From: Arcanobacterium haemolyticum DSM 20595
Lineage (GTDB): Bacteria; Actinomycetota; Actinomycetes; Actinomycetales; Actinomycetaceae
Length of the DNA: 64,000 nt
NCBI RefSeq assembly: GCF_000092365.1
Contig: NC_014218.1
Coordinates: 1,054,001-1,118,000, forward strand
Direction: 5' to 3'
Each line of letters begins with the position of its first letter. Position 1 is the first letter of the stretch. Under the pieces are notes generated by a model that was given only the letters and a program-made list of their open reading frames with translations, was not told the origin of the DNA and searched no databases. Positions 57,224 to 64,000 of this stretch are shown here, one piece after another. A program made the position numbers and the translations under genes.

Positions 57224-57841
57224 TTATTCCCAGAGGTTCGCAGGCAATTCGTGAGCGATGCTTATCAAGCGGCGGGAGTAGGCATCAACACGCTCTACGA
57301 TATCGGCTTCGCCGTATTGAGTTTCAAAAACTGCCGTGAGGTGTTCTCCATTAAGGTAGAGTGCTTCGAGTTCGTTCCATGACGAAATACTTGAACGAAC
57401 GTCCGCTGTAAGGTAGTTGGGGATGCTAGCACCGGCAGTTCGGACCTCAAATCCTTCAAGTTCACGTTCCACGATCGCTTCGCTGAGATTAGCAACTGCA
57501 CCATCTGAACGCTGAGCAAGTTCTAGCGTGACATATAGTTTATCTCCGTGAAGGCCCTGAACAGTAACCGCTTTCCATGGCGCATGGACGATGCCTTGAA
57601 CACCGGTTTCTCCGGCTTCGATCGGCCACATCTCCCCTGGCGTGTCTGATCCCAACAAGAACGATGTTACTTCATCGACTTTCGGGCGAACCTTCCAGCC
57701 ACGTTTGCGCATGACTGCACTAACTTTGGCTTCGTCATCCCATGCACCTTGGTGCCGCGATCCGAAAATCACATACCCAATTGCGCCAATGATCAGTGTA
57801 AAAAAGATGATCGTAATGGCTGGCATAACGTAGTTCCCCAT
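57224..57841 (-). CDS. Single-pass membrane protein of unknown function
   Basis: The 205-residue product begins MGNYVMPAITIIFFTLIIGA, a single membrane helix (about 6-26), and then a soluble domain with WKVRPKVDEVTSFLLGSDTP. I do not recognise a domain. The soluble part is mixed alpha/beta with no repeats. The gene converges with DUF3097 and is independent of hemW, separated by a structured spacer. Confidence 0.65.
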   Translation of the reverse strand: MGNYVMPAITIIFFTLIIGAIGYVIFGSRHQGAWDDEAKVSAVMRKRGWKVRPKVDEVTSFLLGSDTPGEMWPIEAGETGVQGIVHAPWKAVTVQGLHGDKLYVTLELAQRSDGAVANLSEAIVERELEGFEVRTAGASIPNYLTADVRSSISSWNELEALYLNGEHLTAVFETQYGEADIVERVDAYSRRLISIAHELPANLWE

Positions 57842-57973
57842 GGCACACCCTCTCGGTTAGAGAGCTAGCAGTGTACTGCGAACTCCCCGCTTGATATCTA
57901 TAGTGATCGTAGTTGATGGAACTTTGGCAAAGCAAAAGCGCCAATTCAATCTTCCATAGGTCTTGCGTGCATT

Positions 57974-58036
57974 CAGTTTGCATTTTCGGAACTTTTACCC
58001 CGAAAAACCCGGTTTTCTAGCCAAAAATGCAAACTG
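57974..58036. repeat. Nested inverted repeats between hemW and the membrane-protein gene
   Basis: CAGTTTGCATTTT (57974-57986) pairs with AAAATGCAAACTG (58024-58036). Within the loop TTTTCGG pairs with CCGAAAA, and AAAACC with GGTTTT, giving two or three alternative stems. The minus strand shows the hemW 3' side, so it may end hemW transcripts, but no U-tail is clear. Confidence 0.6.
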
Positions 58037-58069
58037 GGTGCACAGAGTCCCTGCTATCAGCAGGCCCGA

Positions 58070-59296
58070 TTACCACAGCGCCCGAATCACCGTGTCCGCA
58101 AGTAACCGCCCGCGCAGTGTCAGCACGATCCGCCCGCGCAGCGCCTCACCAGGCTCAATCAGCCCATCCGAGATCAACCCAGCAACCACATGCGGCTCAA
58201 CATCCGGAACCGCAATCCCTTCAGCCACGCGCACGCCCAACATAATGGCTTCTTCGCGCCGTTCAGCATCGGTGAGATGCTCGATTTCCGCGGCAGGGAT
58301 CATTCCAGCAGCTAGATGTTTCGCATAGGCGCCGGGGTGCTTAACATTCCAGAATCGTGAGCCGTTGATGTGGCTGTGTGCGCCTGGCCCGTATCCCCAC
58401 CAGTTTGTGTTGCGCCAGTAGGCAAGGTTATGACGGGATTCTTTTCCAGGTTTGGCCCAGTTGGAGACTTCGTACCAGAAATAGCCAGCCTCGTTCAGCG
58501 CGACTTCGGCCATTTCGTATTTGGTTGCCATCTCATCGGGATCAGTTTCGGGGAGTTCGCCTTTGCGCACCTTACGCCCCATGGCCGTGCCTGGTTCGAT
58601 AGTGAGTCCATATGCGGAGATGTGCCCTGGTTCAAGCGCGATAGCGGCATCCAGTGATCGCTGCCAATCGTCTAGGCTTTCCCCTGGCGCGCCGTAGATC
58701 AGATCTACAGAGTAGTCGAGCCCAACTTGGCGCGCCCATCGCGTCACTTCGCGTACCTGCCCTGGCGTGTGCTGCCGTTCCAGAGTGTCCAGCACGTGGG
58801 AAACCGCGCTTTGCATTCCGAACGAAACGCGCGTAAATCCCCCGTTTTTCAACGTTTCGAGCGCGTCACGATTGACGCTTTCCGGGTTTGCTTCGGTGGT
58901 TATTTCTGCCCCATTGACGACGCCGAACGTCTCACGCAATTTCCTCAAGATAGCCACGAGTTGGGTTGCGTTGAGCATGGTTGGCGTTCCACCCCCGAAG
59001 AATATGGAGGTGAGTGACGGATCACCACCTGCAATCAGTTGGTGGGACGAAAGTTCGATTTCGCGCGCAACAGATTCTTGATAATCGCTGACCTTAGCGC
59101 CCGGCCCGAAATCTGTATTCGTGTAGGTATTGAAATCGCAATACCCACACCGCACTCTACAAAACGGAATATGAACGTAGGCACCGAATCCGGATGTGAC
59201 ATCCGGATTCGGCAGTCCAAAAGCCGGCAGTTGCTTGGCGGGTAGATCGATCACGGGAGGGAGATCGTTGCCGCAGCCTGGTTTGGCGATGCACAC
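58070..59296 (-). CDS. hemW: HemW-like radical SAM protein
   Basis: The 408-residue protein has YVHIPFCRVRCGYCDFNTYT, with the CxxxCxxC cluster motif of radical SAM enzymes, FFGGGTPTMLNATQLVAILR and the HemN/HemW C-terminal domain. HemW of other bacteria is a heme chaperone and not the coproporphyrinogen oxidase; the two are often confused. The frame starts with a GTG at 59296 that overlaps the trmB end by 46 bases. Since no ribosome binding site is evident there, an internal GTG at 59257 is also possible. Confidence 0.9.
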   Translation of the reverse strand: MCIAKPGCGNDLPPVIDLPAKQLPAFGLPNPDVTSGFGAYVHIPFCRVRCGYCDFNTYTNTDFGPGAKVSDYQESVAREIELSSHQLIAGGDPSLTSIFFGGGTPTMLNATQLVAILRKLRETFGVVNGAEITTEANPESVNRDALETLKNGGFTRVSFGMQSAVSHVLDTLERQHTPGQVREVTRWARQVGLDYSVDLIYGAPGESLDDWQRSLDAAIALEPGHISAYGLTIEPGTAMGRKVRKGELPETDPDEMATKYEMAEVALNEAGYFWYEVSNWAKPGKESRHNLAYWRNTNWWGYGPGAHSHINGSRFWNVKHPGAYAKHLAAGMIPAAEIEHLTDAERREEAIMLGVRVAEGIAVPDVEPHVVAGLISDGLIEPGEALRGRIVLTLRGRLLADTVIRALW

Positions 59297-60069
59297 ACAT
59301 CATGGATACTTCGGCCGGCATCAATACCGCGCTGTTCGAAACGAGTCATGGTGCGCCCATCCCATCGCGGGGCAAAACCACCAACGAAATCGCCTTCATC
59401 ATTCGGATCTGGGCGTTCGCCAGTGTGCAGGTTATCCATCCATTCGCTACGTTCGATAACGTCACGCATCTGCCATGCGTAGTTATCCCAATCGGTAGCC
59501 ATCCGCCACACGCCGTCAGCGGCCAACACGCCAGCAACAGTACGTGCGAACGTTTCGTTCACGATACGTCGCTTGTGATGGCGAGCCTTGCGCCACGGAT
59601 CCGGGAAGAAAGTCCACACTTGTGCCGCCCGCGTATTCGGATTCTCCACATCCGTACGGAACAGGATTGGCAACGCCTGCGCAGCATCAACTTCCATGAT
59701 GCGCACGTTCTCCACGCCTTCACGCACGGCAGCATTCACGCATCGTGCAACACCTGGAGCCCAGGCTTCCAGAGCCAAAAAGTTCCATTCCGGATGCGCC
59801 TGTGCCTGCGAAATCAACTGTTCGCCTGAACCAGGACCGATCTCAACCACGATAGGAGCAACCCGCCCAAACGCAGTATTCAGATCGATAAACGCATCGT
59901 CAGCAATCGTAGTCTGAGCTTCACCAGCAGGATAGTCAATCACATAGTGCGAACCATGCTCTGCCATGACCTTCTCAAACTTATCCCCCAGCCGCGAACC
60001 GCGGCGGGTAAAAGAAATGATCCGGCCATAGTTCTTGTTACGGCCTTCAGGCTCGTTCGTCGTCGTCAT
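59251..60069 (-). CDS. trmB: tRNA (guanine-N7-)-methyltransferase
   Basis: The 272-residue enzyme has [20 protein letters not shown] (SAM motif), [20 protein letters not shown] and the acidic motif before it. It makes m7G46 in tRNA. The start overlaps lepA by four bases. A first 50-residue segment ([20 protein letters not shown]) is longer than in E. coli but normal in actinobacteria. Confidence 0.93.
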   Translation of the reverse strand: MTTTNEPEGRNKNYGRIISFTRRGSRLGDKFEKVMAEHGSHYVIDYPAGEAQTTIADDAFIDLNTAFGRVAPIVVEIGPGSGEQLISQAQAHPEWNFLALEAWAPGVARCVNAAVREGVENVRIMEVDAAQALPILFRTDVENPNTRAAQVWTFFPDPWRKARHHKRRIVNETFARTVAGVLAADGVWRMATDWDNYAWQMRDVIERSEWMDNLHTGERPDPNDEGDFVGGFAPRWDGRTMTRFEQRGIDAGRSIHDVCASPNQAAATISLP

Positions 60070-61925
60070 TTCTTCTTCGCCTCCGGCATCTCCGAAGCCA
60101 ACGCGGCCACAAACGCTTCCTGCGGAACGTCCACGCGGCCAATCGACTTCATGCGCTTCTTGCCTTCCTTCTGCTTCTCAAGCAACTTGCGCTTACGCGT
60201 AACGTCACCGCCGTAGCACTTCGCAAGCATGTCCTTACGCAACGCCTTAATCGTTTCACGCGCAATCACACGCGTACCAATCGCGGCCTGAACTGGGATT
60301 TCGAACTGCTGGCGCGGAATCAGAGCCTTCAGCTTGCCGGTCATCTCAACGCCATAATGATACGCGGCGTCACGGTGAACAATCGCAGAAAACGCGTCCA
60401 CTGTTTCGCCATTGAGCAAAATATTAACCTTGACCAAATCAGCAGGCTGTTCGCCTTCCTCTTTGTAATCAAGCGACGCATAACCCTTCGTACGTGACTT
60501 GAGCTGATCGAAAAAGTCCGTCACGATTTCAGCCAACGGCAACTTGTAGTGCAACTCAACGCGATCTTCAGACAAGTAATCCATACCGCCCATGATCCCA
60601 CGGCGCTGCTGACACAACTCCATCACGGAACCCACAAAATCCTTCGGGGTCAAGATCGTTGCTTCAACAAGCGGTTCGTAAATCGCCTTAATCTTCCCTT
60701 CCGGGAACTCAGACGGATTCGCCACGATGCGTTCTTCGCCGGCGTCGGTGACCACGCGGTAAATAACCGACGGCGCCGTAGCGATCAGATCCAAATCGAA
60801 CTCGCGTTCAAGGCGTTCGCGAATGATCTCCAAATGCAACAGGCCTAAGAAGCCACAACGGAAACCGAAGCCCAACGCCACAGAATTTTCTGGTTCGTAG
60901 GTGAGAGCGGCATCGTTCAGTTTGAGCTTCTCCAGGGCGTCACGCAAGGCTGGGTAATCAGAACCGTCGATCGGATAGATACCCGAGAACACCATTGGCT
61001 TCGGATCACGGTATCCGGCCAGCGGCTCCGCGGCCGGCTTGCGCAAATCGGTAACCGTATCACCAACACGAGACTGGCGAACGTCCTTCACGCCCGTGAT
61101 CAGGTAGCCCACTTCACCAACGCCCAAGCCCTTCGATGGCTTCGGTTCTGGCGAAATAATGCCGATTTCCAGGAGTTCGTGGGCGGCGCCGGTAGACATC
61201 ATCGACACGCGCTGGCGCGGAGTCAACTTGCCATCCACCACACGCACATACGTGACCACGCCACGGTACGAATCGTAAACAGAATCGAAAATCATCGCGC
61301 GGGTTGGGGCATCCGCATCGCCCACAGGCGCCGGAATCTCAGCTACGATACGATCCAGAAGTTCATCCACGCCTTGGCCGGTTTTACCGGAAACGCGAAT
61401 CACATCATCAGGATCCACGCCCAAGAGCGAACCCAATTCGGCCGCGTACTTATCCGGGTTGGCGGCCGGCAGATCGATCTTGTTCAGCACCGGGATGATC
61501 ACCAGATCGTTTTCCAGGGCCATGTAGAGGTTCGCGAGGGTTTGGGCTTCGATGCCTTGGGCCGCGTCCACCAGCAAAATCGCGCCTTCGCAAGCTGCGA
61601 GGGAACGGGAAACTTCGTAAGAGAAATCGACGTGCCCTGGCGTATCGATCATATTCAAGGCGAACGCCTGCTTATCCACGCTCCACGGCATACGGACGGC
61701 CTGCGATTTGATCGTGATTCCGCGTTCGCGTTCAATATCCATGCGGTCCAGGTACTGGGCGCGCATATCGCGTTCTGCCACAACGCCAGTAAGTTGGAGC
61801 ATTCGATCGGCCAGCGTCGATTTGCCGTGATCAATGTGGGCAATAATGCAAAAGTTGCGGATCCGCGACGGATCAGTAGCGGCGGGCTCAATGATTTTAA
61901 GCTCGGCAGCGGTTGAAACAGGCAC
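60066..61925 (-). CDS. lepA: Elongation factor 4 (LepA)
   Basis: The 619-residue translational GTPase has [20 protein letters not shown] (G1), [15 protein letters not shown] (switch I), [20 protein letters not shown] (G3), NKIDLPAA (G4) and the EF4-specific C-terminal domain ([20 protein letters not shown]). It is reported to act on stalled ribosomes. It lies upstream of trmB and hemW in one minus-strand unit; rpsT stands nearby on the other strand. Confidence 0.97.
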   Translation of the reverse strand: MPVSTAAELKIIEPAATDPSRIRNFCIIAHIDHGKSTLADRMLQLTGVVAERDMRAQYLDRMDIERERGITIKSQAVRMPWSVDKQAFALNMIDTPGHVDFSYEVSRSLAACEGAILLVDAAQGIEAQTLANLYMALENDLVIIPVLNKIDLPAANPDKYAAELGSLLGVDPDDVIRVSGKTGQGVDELLDRIVAEIPAPVGDADAPTRAMIFDSVYDSYRGVVTYVRVVDGKLTPRQRVSMMSTGAAHELLEIGIISPEPKPSKGLGVGEVGYLITGVKDVRQSRVGDTVTDLRKPAAEPLAGYRDPKPMVFSGIYPIDGSDYPALRDALEKLKLNDAALTYEPENSVALGFGFRCGFLGLLHLEIIRERLEREFDLDLIATAPSVIYRVVTDAGEERIVANPSEFPEGKIKAIYEPLVEATILTPKDFVGSVMELCQQRRGIMGGMDYLSEDRVELHYKLPLAEIVTDFFDQLKSRTKGYASLDYKEEGEQPADLVKVNILLNGETVDAFSAIVHRDAAYHYGVEMTGKLKALIPRQQFEIPVQAAIGTRVIARETIKALRKDMLAKCYGGDVTRKRKLLEKQKEGKKRMKSIGRVDVPQEAFVAALASEMPEAKKK

Positions 61926-62002
61926 GTGTTCTCCTTTTCATATAGTCGATCCAACGATACCAGTGGCGAGCGTTTGTGCGCTCATAGTGGCACACTTAGG
62001 TT

Positions 62003-62599
62003 ATGAGTATCACCGCAGGTTCTTTAAATTTTCTTCTTCCCGTGATTGAACGGCTTACGCGGCTTCCGGGGCGCATGCTTGCGATTGCGTCTGGGTGCGT
62101 GAGCGGTTTGGCGCTTCTTGTGGGTTGGGGTGCTGGGCGTTCGTCTGGCACCGTGTGGGGTTGGTGGCCGTTCGTGATGGCGCTTGTTTTCGCGGGTTTC
62201 GTGGGGCTTTTTGCTGTGTTGCGGTTCCGTTTGGCGCGGGCTGTGGATGCCACGATTGACCGGTTGACTACCGCCGCAACAGGTACGTCTGACGTGACGG
62301 TGTTGAATGAAGACGGTAGCGTTGTGGGTACGTCTCATTCGTTCGACGACGAAGTTGCGCGTGTACAAGCCGCTCAACGCCATGCCGATGCGGCACGCGA
62401 GGCTGCCAATAAGCGTCCTGTATTTCTTCCTCGGATTGAAGCGGCTCAGCGGGCTGCGATTGCTGGGGCTGGCGGCGTGGAGAAGGCTCCTTATCTTAAA
62501 GATGATCTGCGGCTGACTATCGTGAGTGCTGTGATGAGTCTGGCCGCGATTCCTGTAGGTATTTTCCTCATATTCGTTGGAATAATTATTTGGCTCTAG
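62003..62599 (+). CDS. Small membrane protein, hypothetical
   Basis: The 198-residue product has four hydrophobic segments: ASGCVSGLALLVGWGAG and FVMALVFAGFVGLFAVLRF near the N-terminus, then VSAVMSLAAIPVGIFLIFVG at the C-terminus. No domain is recognised. It precedes the PH-domain gene by 20 bases, which suggests coupling. The DNA is somewhat G/T-rich compared with neighbours. Confidence 0.7.
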   Translation: MSITAGSLNFLLPVIERLTRLPGRMLAIASGCVSGLALLVGWGAGRSSGTVWGWWPFVMALVFAGFVGLFAVLRFRLARAVDATIDRLTTAATGTSDVTVLNEDGSVVGTSHSFDDEVARVQAAQRHADAAREAANKRPVFLPRIEAAQRAAIAGAGGVEKAPYLKDDLRLTIVSAVMSLAAIPVGIFLIFVGIIIWL

Positions 62600-62619
62600 G
62601 GTGTGGCAGAATCTCTACT

Positions 62620-63120
62620 ATGGCTTTACCAGAAAAACTTCTTGGCCGTGATGAACACGTTATCCGGCACATGCATGAACATCCGAAGGCTCTCTTTTGG
62701 AACGCCTGCGCGCTTATTGTTGTGCTTGCACTACTAGTTGTTGGCATTCTCTACATGCCAGAGCGCTTCACTCCGTGGGGTGCGTGGGCTATTGCTGGCG
62801 TGGCGGCCGTTGCCGTACTTTTCGTATGGGGTATTCCGTGGCTCAAGTGGGTAACGACGACCTCCACGATCACCACTCGCCGAATCATTACTCGTAGCGG
62901 TATTTTTTCTAAAACTGGCCACGATATTCCTCTCTCCCGTATTTCTAACGTGGCCTACGAACACGATTTCATCGATCGGATTTTTGGCGCCGGCACGCTT
63001 ATATTGGAAACTTCTGCTGGAAATCCGTTGGAGCTTCACGATGTGCCTAACGTGGAACGCCTTCACGTTGAACTCACCGAGCTTCTTTTTAATACCGAAC
63101 GTGAAGAATCGGATCAGTAA
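62620..63120 (+). CDS. PH-domain (bPH2/YdbS-like) membrane protein
   Basis: The 166-residue protein from the ATG at 62620 (MALPEKLLGRDEHVIRHMHE) has two membrane helices and then a bacterial PH domain (WVTTTSTITTRRIITRSGIF, IPLSRISNVAYEHDFIDRIF). The family is typical of actinobacteria and has no firm role. It starts 20 bases after the previous gene. Confidence 0.85.
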   Translation: MALPEKLLGRDEHVIRHMHEHPKALFWNACALIVVLALLVVGILYMPERFTPWGAWAIAGVAAVAVLFVWGIPWLKWVTTTSTITTRRIITRSGIFSKTGHDIPLSRISNVAYEHDFIDRIFGAGTLILETSAGNPLELHDVPNVERLHVELTELLFNTEREESDQ

Positions 63121-63122
63121 CG

Positions 63123-63716
63123 ATGAGCTTGTGGAATCGTCTTTCTCATGTTCTGATCGACCTTGGCGTTGGCGCGTTGAAGAGCGCACTTTCGTCGTCA
63201 TCTTCGTCTCCACGTTCGGCTGGTTCAACATCTCATCGAACAGAAAAACCAGCCCACACCCCCTCGCCTGGCACAACGCTACCCAGCCCTTACGAACACG
63301 CGATTGATTATGATGTGCGTACGCTCGGGATGCCGCGTTTCGCCTACAATCCAGTGCGAAACGACGCACCTGATCCGGGTGAAGTCGTATGGACTTGGGT
63401 GCCATATGAAGAAAACGATGGCCGTGGCAAAGATCGCCCCGTACTGGTTGCAGCGATGTACGGCCCTGATCACGTGGTATTTGCACAAACTACCTCAAAG
63501 GATCACGATCGCGATGCTGCCGATGAAGCCCGTTGGGGCAGGTATTGGATGGATATTGGTTCCGGGCCGTGGGATGCCAAGCGGCGCGATTCAGAGGTTC
63601 GTTTGAACCGGCTGATGATCGTGCACGTGGATCAGATTCGCCGTACTGGCGGCCAGATTGATCGGGCTATCTTTGAGCGCGTTGTGGCTGGGATCAAAAA
63701 GCATCTTTGTGCGTGA
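63123..63716 (+). CDS. PemK/MazF-fold protein without antitoxin
   Basis: The 197-residue protein has an N-terminal disordered segment (SSSSSPRSAGSTSHRTEKPA) and a C-terminal SH3-like domain with PDPGEVVWTWVPYEENDGRG and KDRPVLVAAMYGPDHVVFAQ, the pattern of PemK/MazF-type endoribonucleases. No antitoxin gene stands next to it; the previous gene is the PH-domain protein. Actinobacteria often carry such solo members, whose activity is unproven. The C-terminal LNRLMIVHVDQIRRTGGQID resembles the family's usual end. Confidence 0.7.
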   Translation: MSLWNRLSHVLIDLGVGALKSALSSSSSSPRSAGSTSHRTEKPAHTPSPGTTLPSPYEHAIDYDVRTLGMPRFAYNPVRNDAPDPGEVVWTWVPYEENDGRGKDRPVLVAAMYGPDHVVFAQTTSKDHDRDAADEARWGRYWMDIGSGPWDAKRRDSEVRLNRLMIVHVDQIRRTGGQIDRAIFERVVAGIKKHLCA

Positions 63717-63757
63717 TCCGTTCCACGATAACTTGGCAGAACTAGAGAGGGTGACCT

Positions 63758-63923
63758 GCTAGACTGGGCTACGGACTTTCTTTACCTGGTCGGGTAGGAA
63801 GTCCGGCCTCGATTCATAACCACGGGTGTCCCCACGCCTTACAGTCCGGATCAGGCAAGCCCTCACCGACCGTATTCCTTCGCGAATGCCAACAAGCATT
63901 CACGAGAAATGAAAGAGATTCAC
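63758..63923 (+). promoter_or_regulatory. rpsT promoter and leader
   Basis: TGCTAGACT (63758-63766) is an extended -10, and no good -35 is needed with it. A hairpin formed by GGACTTTC and GGAAGTCC (about 63774-63806, with TACC/GGTA inside) lies in the leader before rpsT. S20 genes are autoregulated in other bacteria, so the leader may take part in control. Confidence 0.5.
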
Positions 63924-64000
63924 GTGGCAAATATTAAGTCCCAGAAGAAGCGCATCAAGACCAACGAAAAGCGCCGTGTCCGCAACCAGGCCTACAAGTC
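63924..64000 (+). CDS. rpsT: 30S ribosomal protein S20 (partial)
   Basis: A GTG at 63924 starts MANIKSQKKRIKTNEKRRVR followed by NQAYKS, the N-terminus of S20, before the window ends. It is preceded by GAAAGAGATTCAC, with AGAGA as a weak ribosome site. Only 25 residues are visible, but the match is characteristic. Confidence 0.93.
   Translation, partial: MANIKSQKKRIKTNEKRRVRNQAYK

Overview
The window looks like chromosome of a low-to-mid GC actinobacterium of the Actinomycetaceae, most like Arcanobacterium or Trueperella. This is inferred from gene order and protein character; no database was searched. Supporting signs are an actinobacterial suf operon with a Rieske protein, the recN-steA-steB/mctB order, TlyA, DUF3097 and a MazF/PemK-like solo protein, together with a sortase-anchored coiled-coil surface protein. 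Most genes lie on the minus strand in tightly overlapping operons.

Layout. Positions 1-3.4 kb hold sufR-sufB-sufD and the start of a Rieske ferredoxin gene, for Fe-S cluster assembly. From 3.5 to 15 kb runs a cell-envelope and housekeeping series: an RDR-repeat/TPR protein, a HAD phosphatase, tlyA, nadK, recN, steA, steB/mctB, an MraY-like membrane protein, a MurJ-like flippase and a Nudix hydrolase. From 15.7 to 21.1 kb lies a complete 16S-23S-5S rRNA operon on the minus strand, without spacer tRNAs. It has a recognisable promoter, a long 23S processing stem and twin terminator-like hairpins. tyrS follows at 21-22.6 kb.

From 22.7 to 31.8 kb are a YkvI-type membrane protein, a shrunken arginine cluster (an argD-like gene, argR and a nitroreductase), an SDR enzyme, pheST and a small helical stress-type protein. 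From 31.9 to 38.4 kb is an ABC uptake operon with a fused permease-ATPase, ending in a DapA/NanA-family lyase. A GntR-type operator sits on its promoter, and I read the operon as sialic-acid uptake and cleavage. From 38.5 to 51.5 kb are trmH, infC-rpmI-rplT, an SseB-like gene, a VIT-type metal transporter and the classical hrcA-dnaJ-rsmE-phoH-ybeY-corC-era-recO-uppS series with a CIRCE element.

From 51.5 to 56.2 kb is an accessory, decaying stretch: fragments of a VapBC-type module, of a transposase and of an AAA ATPase surround an intact 811-residue coiled-coil LPXTG-type surface protein. From 56.3 to 64 kb are DUF3097, hemW, trmB, lepA, small membrane proteins, a PemK-like protein and the start of rpsT.

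I see no CRISPR array, intact insertion sequence, prophage or tRNA gene. The points most worth following are the argD-like gene without its catalytic lysine, the putative sialate operon with its operator, the polyampholytic RDR-repeat protein, the coiled-coil surface protein and the divergent MraY-like protein in the ste cluster.
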